Source of the DNA: Olavius algarvensis Delta 4 endosymbiont
Lineage (GTDB): Bacteria; Desulfobacterota; Desulfobacteria; Desulfobacterales; CAJINA01
NCBI GenBank assembly: GCA_905176665.1
Contig: CAJINA010000007.1
Location: forward strand, 1-41,353
Direction of reading: 5' to 3'
DNA length: 41,353 bases
Every line of letters starts with the position of its first letter. Positions within the stretch are counted from its first letter, which is position 1. The notes beneath the pieces are model-generated. The model was given only the letters and a program-made list of their open reading frames with translations. It was not told the DNA's origin and did no database searches. The translations under genes were made by a program, and so were the position numbers. This document shows positions 17,500 to 26,089 of the stretch, piece by piece.

Positions 17500-17592
17500 C
17501 TTGGTTCACCTCTTTTTAAGTGCTGATTGATCTTTCCCCGCAGAAGACTGCGGAGAATGGGCGCACTGAGCGGGTCAAACCAGCGCTTGCCC

Positions 17593-18342
17593 CTATCCAT
17601 ACAAATGCCCCAGGAAATGGTTCATCTGCTTAAACCACCAGGGCCAGTCGTGGTTCACATCGTGGCCCCAGATATCGATCCAGGCAGGAATCGATCTATC
17701 CCGACAAATGGCTTCCAAGGTACGGGTATCGTCCAGGGCTTCTTCGTCCCAGGCCCCCTGGCCCGCACTCACCACGATGGTACGCTGCCGATACTGGTCC
17801 AGATACCCTTCATCGCCAAGATTCGAAAGATAGCTCAATGGCGAGTTAAAGTAGACGGCGGGCATATCCGCCGGCCCCAGTCCAAACTCGCTGCGATCCA
17901 GGCGGTAAAGGCCACTGCACGCAATGGTCCCCGTAAATACGTCCGGGTGCTTGAAAAAAAAGTTGACTGCATGGTAGGCGCCCATACTGTAGCCGTTGGT
18001 CATGGGACGGATGTCCGCTTGATGACATTGGTTGCGGACAAAGGGGACGATTTCATCGACGATATATCGATCGTACTGCTCATGCCGGGCATTGCGCTGA
18101 TCCGGCGGCACACTGTAATTGTACCACGACTCGGCGTCCACACTGTCCACGCAGAACAGTTTGATTTGGCCGTTGTCGATAAACGAGGCGATGGCCCCAA
18201 CCATCCCCATTCCTTCGTAATCAAAATAGCGCCCGCGGGAACAGGGGAACACAACAAAGGGTATTCCCCAGTGACCGTATACCTTCAGGGTCATCTCCCG
18301 GCCGAGATGGTTGCTGTGCCAGACATGTTCTTCAATATGCAT
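17593..18342 (-). CDS. Esterase-D-type alpha/beta hydrolase
   Basis: The 249-residue protein belongs to the putative esterase family (feruloyl esterase / enterochelin esterase / S-formylglutathione hydrolase-like). The nucleophile elbow is G-Y-S-M-G (Ser119), and a C-terminal G-H-D-V-N-H-D-W holds the likely catalytic His. There is no signal peptide, so it is cytoplasmic. Its ATG is three bases after the stop of the ATP-grasp gene, and its ribosome site (GAGGAGGGCTG) lies inside that gene, so the two are tightly coupled. An esterase paired with an amide- or peptide-forming ligase suggests that it processes or releases the ligase product. That is inferred from context only. Confidence 0.82.
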   Translation of the reverse strand: MHIEEHVWHSNHLGREMTLKVYGHWGIPFVVFPCSRGRYFDYEGMGMVGAIASFIDNGQIKLFCVDSVDAESWYNYSVPPDQRNARHEQYDRYIVDEIVPFVRNQCHQADIRPMTNGYSMGAYHAVNFFFKHPDVFTGTIACSGLYRLDRSEFGLGPADMPAVYFNSPLSYLSNLGDEGYLDQYRQRTIVVSAGQGAWDEEALDDTRTLEAICRDRSIPAWIDIWGHDVNHDWPWWFKQMNHFLGHLYG

Positions 18343-18345
18343 TTT

Positions 18346-19512
18346 TCAGCCCTCCTCGGTTGCCTGAATAAATTCGGTTATCTCCTTGATCTGGGCAAGC
18401 TCGGAAGAACGAAACATATACCCCGCGTCCCCCAGGGCACTGCTGAAAATGCCGGGCACGCTGGCCACCTGGACCATACACTGCCCGTAAGCATCCATGA
18501 TTTGCGCGTGGGTGTTCCGGTAGGTGTAGCGGTTTTTGCGGCTGGCATAGCAGCAATGGTAATTGCGCAAATAGGGGATTTCCAGGCTGCCGGATGTGAT
18601 CATCTGAGCCCACATGCTGTATATGTCGATGTCGGCAGCGTAGTTGAACATGTCGGTGGTGTACCCCCCCGGCGGACGCATGTTGACCTCGAGAGCCACG
18701 TAAGCGTCCGGGGCGGTCTGGAAAAATTCGATGTGAAAAAATCGCTCCTTGACGGCAAAGGTCTCGACACACTGCCGGCCCAACTGTTCCAATGCGGGGG
18801 GGATGTCACGCAGGGGGCAATAGCTGACATGGCGATCCTCATTGACGGTCTCCATGATGCCCTGGCTGTAGGTGTGGGCCGTGTGGTAGACAATGCGGCC
18901 GTTGGCATCGGTCAACCCGTCAAATGAATAGATGGTCCCGGCCACAAACGCCTCGATGATATAGTCAACCGGCGGCTTGTGATCGAAGAAGCGCACCAGG
19001 TCCGCTTCGCCGTCCAGCCGGTACGTATCCAGCGCCCCAACGCCCGTGTCCGGTTTGGCCACCGCGGGATAGCCGGTCTCGGCCAGCAGTTCCCGGGCCT
19101 CCCCCAGTGAGGGCACCACCCGGCCGGCGGCCACGGGAACACCGGCTTCTTCGAATTTGCGCTTCATGTGCGATTTGCGCCGAATCGCATCGATACCGTC
19201 GCCCCGGACACCGACGATGTTAAAATCGTCGCGCAGGGCGGCCTCAACGCCAAGCCAGTGCTCATTGAGCGAATCCAGCCGGTCGATTTTCCCGTAGCGG
19301 TGGGTAAAGTAGCCCAATGCCCGGACCAGCGCATCATAGTCATCCATCTTTGGGACCCGGTAATGCTCTGTCACGGCTTCCCGGACGTCGGACTCTAGCT
19401 GGTCATACGCCGCATCGGCGATCCCCAGAACAGTGGCGCCGGCATTTTTCAGCTCCCGGCAGAATCTATGGTAATGGTGCGGAAAATGAGGAGACAGGAA
19501 TACAACATTCAT
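18346..19512 (-). CDS. ATP-grasp carboxylate-amine ligase
   Basis: The ~388-residue protein has the ATP-grasp layout. The N-terminal Rossmann-like domain is M-N-V-V-F-L-S-P-H-F-P-H-H. The central domain includes the nucleotide-binding strand Y-P-A-V-A-K-P-D-T-G-V-G. The C-terminal catalytic part includes E-A-F-V-A-G-T-I-Y-S-F-D-G and the Mg-binding E-V-N-M-R-P-P-G-G. Such enzymes use ATP to form an acyl-phosphate and couple it to an amine. I placed the start at the ATG at 19512, where GAGGACCAACCTT gives a ribosome site; an upstream TTG adds nine residues without support. It is translationally linked to the esterase. Substrates are unknown. Confidence 0.85.
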   Translation of the reverse strand: MNVVFLSPHFPHHYHRFCRELKNAGATVLGIADAAYDQLESDVREAVTEHYRVPKMDDYDALVRALGYFTHRYGKIDRLDSLNEHWLGVEAALRDDFNIVGVRGDGIDAIRRKSHMKRKFEEAGVPVAAGRVVPSLGEARELLAETGYPAVAKPDTGVGALDTYRLDGEADLVRFFDHKPPVDYIIEAFVAGTIYSFDGLTDANGRIVYHTAHTYSQGIMETVNEDRHVSYCPLRDIPPALEQLGRQCVETFAVKERFFHIEFFQTAPDAYVALEVNMRPPGGYTTDMFNYAADIDIYSMWAQMITSGSLEIPYLRNYHCCYASRKNRYTYRNTHAQIMDAYGQCMVQVASVPGIFSSALGDAGYMFRSSELAQIKEITEFIQATEEG

Positions 19513-19648
19513 AAGGTTGGTCCTCTGGTTGCTAAGCATTATTCAACCGACGCCGGTAGAACGCGTCAAACCGACCATAAGCATTCAAAATCAAATGGCC
19601 AACTGGATCGGAAAAAACATGTCTACCAGTGTTTGAAATCCGGGTGTT

Positions 19649-20191
19649 TTAAGCGGCATCTCTGCGCAGCACGTCGAGAAGCGCATCAGGTTGGGGGTGG
19701 TCCTGTGGCGAGGAGGCATAGTGACTGAAGCGGATGCGGTTGGCGATATCTATGATGAAAACACCGGGCAACTGGCGCACGTCCCCCTGGGGCTTACCTA
19801 TGGTGTGACCCTTGGCCACGGCCTGCAGACCCTTGAAAACCATTTTCGCGGAAAGCAGCGACCCGGCCGAAGCCTGCTTGAGGCGAAAGGCCCCGAAAAG
19901 ACGTTTTTCCGGATCGGCAATCATGGTGAAAGGCACCTTGAAGCGTTCCTTGAACGCCGCCGTCTCCTCGACGCTGCCCAAGCCGACTAGCACCACCCGG
20001 GCACCCAGCTTATCAAAGGCCTCTTTGTTGCGGCGCAACTGCGCCACCTGCTCGCGGCAAAACGGTCAGCCGTAGTGCCTCAGAAACACCAGCACCAGCG
20101 GTGCCTGCTTCCAGAACCGGCGCAGCCGGGATTGCGTTCCATCCCACAACTGGACCTTCTGATTTCCGATCGCTTTTATGTCCAGATTCAT
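19649..20191 (-). CDS. Peroxiredoxin-like selenoprotein with U-P-F-C redox motif
   Basis: The gene is one reading frame interrupted by a single TGA at 20066-20068 (codon 42). Translated as selenocysteine, the site reads L-R-H-Y-G-U-P-F-C-R-E-Q-V, with a resolving Cys at 45. AhpC/TSA- and Prx-like2-type proteins carry C-P-F-C at this place, so the UGA replaces the catalytic Cys exactly. The start ATG at 20191 has AAAGGAAACGTTT in front. The 180-residue fold continues with V-V-L-V-G-L-G, F-K-V-P-F-T-M-I-A-D-P-E-K and L-P-G-V-F-I-I-D, all expected of the thioredoxin/peroxiredoxin fold. No signal peptide is present. Likely role: thiol-dependent reduction of peroxides or disulfides. A purely open-frame caller would miss the first 42 codons. 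It lies between the M50 protease gene (51 bp upstream) and the ATP-grasp gene. Confidence 0.85.
20040..20065 (-). promoter_or_regulatory. Candidate bacterial SECIS element after the UGA
   Basis: Downstream of the UGA the mRNA can form a short stem (UG, bulged C, CGC paired with GCGCA) capped by GAGCAGGUG, about 13-21 nt after the UGA. A G-G-U in the loop agrees with the loose bacterial SECIS pattern. Pairing was done by eye. Confidence 0.4.
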
Positions 20192-20241
20192 AAACGTTTC
20201 CTTTGACGGTTACTTAAATTGAGCGCTTTTCAAGTTCGGTT

Positions 20242-21318
20242 CTAGTTGGCTGCGGCAGCCTGAAATCGCATGAAGGCCGCCAGGTTCTCCTTCGTTAAAA
20301 GACCGACCAGCTTTCCGTTCTGGGTCACGGGCAAGGTGTGGCAGTCGCAATCGCTAAATTTGGCAACCACCGCATCCAGCATTTCTGTAGACTCGACGGT
20401 CACAGGTTCTCTGCGCGTCATGGAAGCGACACTCGCCTGCGTATCCTGCTCCGAAAGCGCCTGGAACAGATCGGTCTGCCTGAGAACACCCTCCAGAATG
20501 CCGTCGTTGACAACCGGGAAATCTTTCTGGGAGCCAGCCAATGTCAATTCAACCGCCCGATTCAAACTGTCATGTGTGGAAAGTGTTTTAAAGTCGCTGA
20601 CCATGGCCTGATGAACCGGGACGCCGCCGATGGCGGATTCCAGCTGGTCCATACCCGCTTCCTGGCTTGCCCCGATCCAGACAAACAGCGCGATTATAAT
20701 CAAAAGCGGGTTGTAGAAGAGTCCCATCAGCCCGAAGAAAACGGCAATCCCCTGACCGATGGATGCGGCTATGCCGGTTGCCCGACCGTATTCCATTCGA
20801 AGCGCCAGAATGGCGCGCAAGACGCGCCCGCCGTCCATTGGAAAAGCAGGAATCGTGTTGAAGGCGATCATGAAAATGTTAACCACCATGAGACGCTCCA
20901 AAAAAGGACCAGTGGTGACGGTCAGCCCCTGGAATGGCGCCCAGGAAGCGGTTAACTTCAGCCACAGGTACAATGCTGCCGCGATAACGATATTCACCGC
21001 GGGTCCGGCAAGCGCTACCCACAACTCCTGGACGGGTTGTTTGGGCATCTTTTCCAATCGCGCCACACCACCGATGGGCAGCAATATAATGTCACGTGTG
21101 GGGATACCATATCGGCGGGCCATCAGGGCATGGCCGTATTCATGCAGCACCACACACATAAAAATGGCGATGATAAATCCCACGCCGCTCAGGGCAGCCG
21201 AAACGCTGCGGCCGTCTTGCCAATGCACCAGGGCAACCCATCCGACCAGAAGAAAGAAGGTCAAGTGCACGAAAACATCGATTCCGGCAAATCGTCCAAT
21301 TTTTAAGGCCCATTTCAT
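20242..21318 (-). CDS. Site-2 protease (M50 family) with CBS domains
   Basis: The 358-residue membrane protein has an N-terminal helix, then H-E-Y-G-H (59-63), the zinc-binding and catalytic motif. A later N-T-I-P-A-F-P-M-D-G-G-R supplies the third zinc ligand. About six transmembrane helices are visible in the first 220 residues. The rest is a pair of CBS domains (about 235-350), which often bind adenine nucleotides and regulate the enzyme. The architecture matches the SpoIVFB/Rv2869c-like group of intramembrane metalloproteases. The ATG at 21318 is chosen because AGGAGGGTTGCG precedes it. It may head the minus-strand run into the selenoprotein gene, 51 bp away. The substrate, presumably a membrane-anchored regulator, is not visible. 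Confidence 0.9.
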   Translation of the reverse strand: MKWALKIGRFAGIDVFVHLTFFLLVGWVALVHWQDGRSVSAALSGVGFIIAIFMCVVLHEYGHALMARRYGIPTRDIILLPIGGVARLEKMPKQPVQELWVALAGPAVNIVIAAALYLWLKLTASWAPFQGLTVTTGPFLERLMVVNIFMIAFNTIPAFPMDGGRVLRAILALRMEYGRATGIAASIGQGIAVFFGLMGLFYNPLLIIIALFVWIGASQEAGMDQLESAIGGVPVHQAMVSDFKTLSTHDSLNRAVELTLAGSQKDFPVVNDGILEGVLRQTDLFQALSEQDTQASVASMTRREPVTVESTEMLDAVVAKFSDCDCHTLPVTQNGKLVGLLTKENLAAFMRFQAAAAN

Positions 21319-21499
21319 CGCAACCCTCCTTGCCATCCACCGAATTCAAGCCAACCGCTGAATCCGAAACAATCCGTTATGGATCAAAGGTAATACAAGG
21401 CTGGTCAATAACAATATGAGATGCTTGGCTGGTTGCCGGTAGGTCAATCCTACCCATGTCCTCAGGCTGTTCAACGGTTGGGGAGAGTTACGATTTTTC

Positions 21500-21634
21500 T
21501 GACCACCGCCGCCCGACCTCTGATCTCGTGATCTTTCTTCAGTCTTCGGTCTAACAGCATTACCTGACTCCAGACACCTGGCGCCCGACCCCATGGTTTT
21601 TCCCGACTCCCGATCTCCTGGTTTCACCCGGTCT
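21500..21634. repeat. Degenerate repeat tract 3' of the amidohydrolase-like gene
   Basis: GCCCGACCTCTGATCTCGTG, CTTCAGTCTTCGGTC and CCCGACTCCCGATCTCCTGG units end at the stop codon of the next minus-strand gene. The remaining 21319-21499 holds no supported gene. Confidence 0.65.
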
Positions 21635-22258
21635 TCACCCATGCTTCTCAGACAGAGCGGCTGCCAAATGATCACAAAATCGGTAGGCAAATTGGGTCGG
21701 CTTCCCGGTCAGCCCGACTGCCGGTTTCCGCAGCCGCGATGACAACTCGATGTGGTAGGCCAGCCAGCGCGTATCGGTAATCGTCAGGGTTTTGGTCGCC
21801 CGAAAATAGAGGTCCTGAAAACGACCGCTCACAGACACATCTGCAAAACGTTCATCTGCTGATAGCCTGCGGTTGACGCCGGCGGCTAAGGCCTCGGAAT
21901 AGTCATTAAAATCTGCTGAACCACATGAAATCTCAACGTCGTATGGGGTCCTGACTTTTCCGTGTCCGTGGATTTCAATTAAGACCCTGGGGTGCCAGGC
22001 GGCAATCTGCAGGGAGTAGTTGCTGTCCAGGTGTTTATTGGGGTCGATGGTAGCATTGCAGGCGATGACACTGCAGCAGTCGAGTCTTTCGGCAAGGCGC
22101 CGCCCAATAAACCCGACATTTTCGTCCGAGTCTTTATGCTCGGGACAGGGCAGAGAAGGCGTGCCGGCCGGGGCATGATGTGGCACCCCGACAACGATAT
22201 CGGAACGTGAGCGCTCCTCTTTGATCAGGAGGGATTGTTCGGTTGATTCCAGCATCAT
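21635..22258 (-). CDS. N-formylglutamate amidohydrolase-like protein (tentative)
   Basis: The ~207-residue protein has V-G-V-P-H-H-A-P-A-G near the N-terminus, D-S-D-E-N-V-G soon after, and I-E-I-H-G-H-G-K in the middle. His/Glu motifs with this spacing resemble the zinc sites of N-formylglutamate amidohydrolases and related zinc-dependent hydrolases. This is a fold-level guess; the family is not certain. The start is the ATG-ATG pair at 22258; no strong ribosome site is visible, and a TTG further upstream extends the frame. The gene stands alone between repeat tracts, with a terminator-like hairpin about 100 bp upstream. Confidence 0.6.
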   Translation of the reverse strand: MMLESTEQSLLIKEERSRSDIVVGVPHHAPAGTPSLPCPEHKDSDENVGFIGRRLAERLDCCSVIACNATIDPNKHLDSNYSLQIAAWHPRVLIEIHGHGKVRTPYDVEISCGSADFNDYSEALAAGVNRRLSADERFADVSVSGRFQDLYFRATKTLTITDTRWLAYHIELSSRLRKPAVGLTGKPTQFAYRFCDHLAAALSEKHG

Positions 22259-22360
22259 TTGAGAACGTCGCTTTGAATGCTTCAAGTGGCAATCATATAA
22301 ACAGTTGTTCAATTCTTAAAATTGGCCGCCCACTCGCTTTACTCGTTCGACACACGCAGA

Positions 22361-22389
22361 CAAAGCCCGACCGACGTGGTCGGGCTTGG
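22361..22389 (-). terminator. Terminator-like hairpin
   Basis: AAGCCCGACC and GGTCGGGCTT form a perfect 10-bp stem around a five-base loop. On the minus strand it is followed by a short T-rich stretch (TTTGT). It may end transcription from the FecR-SPOR gene. Confidence 0.5.
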
Positions 22390-22494
22390 GTAGCCATCGC
22401 TTCGCGAAAGAACACATGGTGAATGAATAATCAAGGCTATACTTGGATCTATTCAGTTACACCTGCCCGCAGGGCATGGCAAGTTCAGCCGGCC

Positions 22495-22718
22495 AAGTCG
22501 GCCGGATGATGTCCGCGTTCGTCTGCGGCTAATTGAGGGTTTTGGGTTTTTGCTCTTACTGGCGTCAGCCAGTCCCAATCTTGATCTTGTCTGTGTCCAT
22601 CTGCGTGGGTCTGTGGCCAATGAATAGTTTGGGGGTTTTGCCCTTCCCATGGTCCCGCATTCTATCAGACTTCCGACCTCTGACTTCTGATCTTAGATCT
22701 TCAAAGTCCGGCTCCGGC
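22495..22718. repeat. CACAGAC-type repeats followed by heptad-type tract
   Basis: 22500-22545 and 22580-22650 contain TTCGTCTGCGGCTAATTGAG and GCGTGGGTCTGTGGCCAATG with a following GGGTTTT run, two copies of the same family. 22665-22705 is the TTCCGACCTCTGACTTCTG type and precedes the FecR gene's stop. Confidence 0.65.
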
Positions 22719-23597
22719 TCATTTTTGATAATACTGCCAGGCATCTTTGAACAACGCAACTTCCTGCATACGTTCAATTAAACTGGTCGCTTCACGCTTT
22801 GAGCTAACCCCTTTAATGACCAGGCGGTGCCAGGTTTCGCCATCCAGGTTGACTGTTTCTATCTCCGCCGGGTACCCGTCCTTGTTAAGCACATGCAATC
22901 GATCGGTAATTGCCGTCAGGTTGCGGACCGATGCCAGACTTACCACCCAACGGCCATCCGAACTTAAAATCCCTTGTCCGGGGGTCAACTCTGTCTCCGC
23001 GGCCCATTTTTTCAATTGCTCCGGATCTACCTTAGCCACCGGCAGGGCCGCTTTATTTTTGGGGGCTTCATAGAAAGTCAACGGTTCGTCCAAAATAACC
23101 GGCTCGTCCGCACCCCGGGTGATGGTCACCTTGCCCTCTATCAAGAGGACGATATCTCTTGTCGGCGAGGCTTTGCCCCACAGATCCGTCCCCCGAATAC
23201 CTGCCACGGCCGATGCCACCTGAACGTCGATCGCCCTCCGGTGTCGTTTCGAGAGGGCCGTGGTGGTGAAACGGAAAGCGCCGCGGAGGACTTTTAGAAA
23301 CCCTTTATAGACATCTCGCTTTTTAGGCGGCGCTGACCATGACGCCACCGTGAAACTGGCGTTTTCACCCAGTTTTACGAGGCTGCCTTCCTCCATCCGC
23401 AGAAGAAGCCGGGCGGACTTTCCCGTGAAAAGGCGGTCACCCGGCTTTATCGCCATACCCACCATCACCGGCAATGTGACGCCCTGCCATTGAACCCAGG
23501 CCGGGGCCTGCAGCCCTTCCACCTTGCCGACGGAAACGGCAAATAGCGGCTGCGGCCAAAGGGGTAAAAGTAAGACAACAAGCAGCAGTAGTCGCAT
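22719..23597 (-). CDS. Secreted FecR-domain protein with C-terminal SPOR domain
   Basis: The 292-residue product begins with a signal peptide (M-R-L-L-L-L-V, ending near residue 20). A FecR-type beta domain follows (about 25-170), with K-P-G-D-R-L-F-T-G and A-V-A-G-I-R-G-T-D, the latter diagnostic. The last 70 residues, from W-V-V-S-L-A-S to the end, are a SPOR domain, which binds denuded peptidoglycan. A periplasmic wall-associated role is therefore likely. No TonB receptor or sigma factor is adjacent, so iron-citrate signalling is not indicated. The ATG at 23597 has GGGGGAGG nine bases before it; the upstream extension is discarded. Confidence 0.82.
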   Translation of the reverse strand: MRLLLLVVLLLPLWPQPLFAVSVGKVEGLQAPAWVQWQGVTLPVMVGMAIKPGDRLFTGKSARLLLRMEEGSLVKLGENASFTVASWSAPPKKRDVYKGFLKVLRGAFRFTTTALSKRHRRAIDVQVASAVAGIRGTDLWGKASPTRDIVLLIEGKVTITRGADEPVILDEPLTFYEAPKNKAALPVAKVDPEQLKKWAAETELTPGQGILSSDGRWVVSLASVRNLTAITDRLHVLNKDGYPAEIETVNLDGETWHRLVIKGVSSKREATSLIERMQEVALFKDAWQYYQK

Positions 23598-23604
23598 GAT
23601 TATA

Positions 23605-23850
23605 CCTCCCCCATAATTTCGTCTGCGGCAACTGATTTTTTGAATTTTGCTCAGCCACCCGTTGGTTTTGCTCACTTGACAGGCGCCGACACTAATTCGA
23701 CCAGCTGATCCGCGTGAGTCTATGGCTAATTAGGGCTTTTGGTTTCTCCGACGCAGCCGGCCAACACCGGCCCTTGTCTGTGTTCGTCTGCGTGTGTCTG
23801 TGGCTAAGTTATGGTTTTCAGATTTTGCCCTTCACTTGGCCCCTTGTTCA
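23605..23850. repeat. CACAGAC-type repeats, several copies
   Basis: TTTCGTCTGCGGCAACTG (about 23617), GCGTGAGTCTATGGCTAATT (about 23712) and TGCGTGTGTCTGTGGCTAAG (about 23789) share spacing and the following T/G-rich run. This is the densest cluster of this family in the window. Confidence 0.65.
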
Positions 23851-23852
23851 AT

Positions 23853-23970
23853 CCGACCTCTGACCCCCGCCTCCTGACTCCATGCTTTCCCCGACCTCTG
23901 ACCCCCGCCTCCTGACGCCATGCTTTCCCCGACCTCTGACCTCAGACTTCTGATCTCCTGGTTTACCTGT
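23853..23970. repeat. 38-bp tandem repeat within heptad-type tract
   Basis: 23853-23890 and 23891-23928 are tandem 38-bp units with one difference, and a third unit begins at 23929 and diverges. The unit contains CCGACCTCTGACCCCCGCC and ATGCTTTCC. The tract ends at the LON-domain gene's stop. Confidence 0.8.
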
Positions 23971-23978
23971 CCTCAGCC

Positions 23979-24665
23979 CTAGTGTCCCTCCTCCCCAGTA
24001 GGGTTGAAGCGTCCAAGCTTCTGACGCAGGCCCTTTGAGGGGCGTCCATTGCCGCCGACGATCCGCTCGACCTCATGGGTGAGGCGGAAACGTGCGACAA
24101 CTTTTTCCAGGGCCGCGATCCCCTTTTCCAACCGATTCCGGGTTGACGTCATCTCCAGAAAAGCCTGCTTTTCCAGGGGTTCGAATCCCTCGAAACCGGC
24201 GATCATGAAGGAAAGGCGTTTCGGATCAGAAAGGTCACCGGCATCGTCCGCTTGAGCGGTGGACAGCAGCCCGACAAGTTCTTTAAAAACGATGGCGCCC
24301 TTTTCTGCCAGGGGTGCCATCTCTTCAGACGAAGGTTCGGGCGCATCCTCAAAGAACGACACCCGGGCCTGAAGGTAGGCCTTTTCCTCGATTATCTCCA
24401 AAATCTGAAACCGCTGCCGTCCCCGGGTCAGGATATCCAGGCGACCGTCTTCGTATCTTGTGACCACGTCCAGGATACGCACCGTGCAGCCCGCGTTTCT
24501 CATCGCTTCCCCGTCGAACCAGATAATGCCGAAATCGAGGTCCTCAGCAATGCACCGGCCAATCATCTCTTTATAGCGCTCTTCGAAAATATGAAGCGGC
24601 GTCGCCACCCCCGGCAGGGCCACAATGCCCAGTGGAAACAGCGGTATGATACGGGTTTCGACCAT
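23979..24665 (-). CDS. LON substrate-binding-domain protein
   Basis: The 228-residue protein is a stand-alone version of the N-terminal substrate-recognition domain of Lon protease. It starts with I-I-P-L-F-P-L-G and has L-H-I-F-E-E-R-Y and I-L-T-R-G-R-Q-R-F, followed by a helical tail (about 110-228). No AAA or protease domain is present, so it is not Lon itself. Stand-alone forms are common in bacteria and poorly understood; an adaptor or chaperone role is possible. The ATG is preceded by AGGAGG five bases away. The gene is flanked by a repeat tract downstream and the DUF1624-like gene upstream. Confidence 0.88.
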   Translation of the reverse strand: MVETRIIPLFPLGIVALPGVATPLHIFEERYKEMIGRCIAEDLDFGIIWFDGEAMRNAGCTVRILDVVTRYEDGRLDILTRGRQRFQILEIIEEKAYLQARVSFFEDAPEPSSEEMAPLAEKGAIVFKELVGLLSTAQADDAGDLSDPKRLSFMIAGFEGFEPLEKQAFLEMTSTRNRLEKGIAALEKVVARFRLTHEVERIVGGNGRPSKGLRQKLGRFNPTGEEGH

Positions 24666-24770
24666 ACTAACCTCCTATATCGCTCATCATCGGATTATCT
24701 GTTTATACCCAAGAAACAATTGTCTGGGATAAGATAAATCTTGGATGACGGGTGTCCAGTCTCGATCGAT

Positions 24771-25916
24771 TCAGATAAATTTCAGCGGACTCTGCGGATG
24801 CGCCCGCTTGACCTTCGCAAACCATCGGCACAGCGGGTACAACGCCACCAGGACCGCCAGGGCGGCGGCAGCGGTGGTAAGCAGTCCGGCGCTTTTCCAG
24901 AGTCCCAGGACCTTGGCGCTGCCCGCCAGAAGATGTACGTGCAACATATAGAAAAACAACGGTGTCTGTCCAAACACCAGCAGCGGGTCAATAGGCGCCA
25001 CAGAGTTGCGGGCATAGACCTGCATGAGAAGCGCCAGGCCCAGGCACATACATCCAAGGGTTAACAGCCCAAAGCTCAGGCTGGGCGGATATTTACTGAC
25101 GTGGAGCCATTGAAGCAAGTGCAGATTATCACGGTAGAGGAGCATGTTGCCGTAGCCGTTGATACCGCGCACGACCACAAAAAGTGCGATGAGGATCAAC
25201 CCGGACTGCAGGAACCAGCTCTTGGGGTTCTTGATCGTGCCCCGGCTCATCAGCCGTCCGCAGGCAAAGCCCAGAATCATGTAGGCCAGCCACGGCAGCA
25301 GCGGATACAGCACGTAACCAAAAGACCCCAAGCGTCCGCCAGTGGCGATAAAGGCACCGATGAGCCCGGCACTTTTCCCGTCATGGGCCCAGAGTGCCAA
25401 CCCGGCCAGGGCCTCACTGCCGATCATCAGGAGCAACCCGACGACCCATAGCCAGCGGGTACCCAATCGTCTCAGCAGCAGCATGCAGCAGAACCCGCCC
25501 CCGATGGCATACAATACCTGAAACACCGCCCGACCGCCGAACCCGAAACTCATCCACAACGGATCCAGGGCCAGGATGAAAATCCCGCGTATCATCAAAT
25601 CCCCATCGATTCGCTTTTCCGCGATACCGGCATCCTGCTTTCTAAGGATGCTGATCGCCATGACCAGGCCGGCGAGGAATATAAAGGTCGGGGCACAAAT
25701 GTGCGTCACGAAGCGCGCCAGGAATTGGATGACAGGAATGACGCTGCCGGGTGTGTACCAGCCAACGGAATCGGTAACGTACCGCCCGGCATTATAGGCG
25801 TAAGAGGCATGATCCCAGGTCATGAGGACCATGACCAGGCCGCGCAATGCATCCACGGCCGCTATGCGACCTGTCCCAGGGGATAACGTCATGTTGTTGT
25901 CACGTTTAGAAGGCAT
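24771..25916 (-). CDS. DUF1624 / heparan-N-acetyltransferase-like membrane protein
   Basis: The 381-residue polytopic protein begins R-I-A-A-V-D-A-L-R-G-L-V-M-V-L-M, the motif that opens DUF1624 and acyltransferase-3-like membrane proteins. W-D-H-A-S follows, with the conserved His. About ten hydrophobic helices follow. Relatives transfer acetyl groups across membranes to sugars, but most bacterial members are uncharacterised. The first ATG lacks a good ribosome site, and an ATG nine codons in (25892) is an alternative. The gene is followed by the LON-domain gene, with about 105 bp between them. Confidence 0.82.
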   Translation of the reverse strand: MPSKRDNNMTLSPGTGRIAAVDALRGLVMVLMTWDHASYAYNAGRYVTDSVGWYTPGSVIPVIQFLARFVTHICAPTFIFLAGLVMAISILRKQDAGIAEKRIDGDLMIRGIFILALDPLWMSFGFGGRAVFQVLYAIGGGFCCMLLLRRLGTRWLWVVGLLLMIGSEALAGLALWAHDGKSAGLIGAFIATGGRLGSFGYVLYPLLPWLAYMILGFACGRLMSRGTIKNPKSWFLQSGLILIALFVVVRGINGYGNMLLYRDNLHLLQWLHVSKYPPSLSFGLLTLGCMCLGLALLMQVYARNSVAPIDPLLVFGQTPLFFYMLHVHLLAGSAKVLGLWKSAGLLTTAAAALAVLVALYPLCRWFAKVKRAHPQSPLKFI

Positions 25917-26089
25917 CGGCGGTTGGTATGCGTGTAAGATAAGGACCTATAGTTCACCGTTACAACGATTTCTCAATCATACCATATTCACCTTTTATGT
26001 AATGGAAAGGCCTGACGAAAGGAGGGGGCGTACCATTTGATGCAATTGGAGGCTCGCGGAGCGCAGCTTGAACCGCGAATGATGATGTT

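Noticed and set aside
17527..18927. 466-codon open frame on plus
   Set aside because: It covers the antisense of the esterase and ATP-grasp genes, which have motifs and ribosome sites.
21346..21690. Minus-strand frame with a hydrophobic tail before the M50 gene
   Set aside because: Upstream half is repeat sequence, and there is no start signal.
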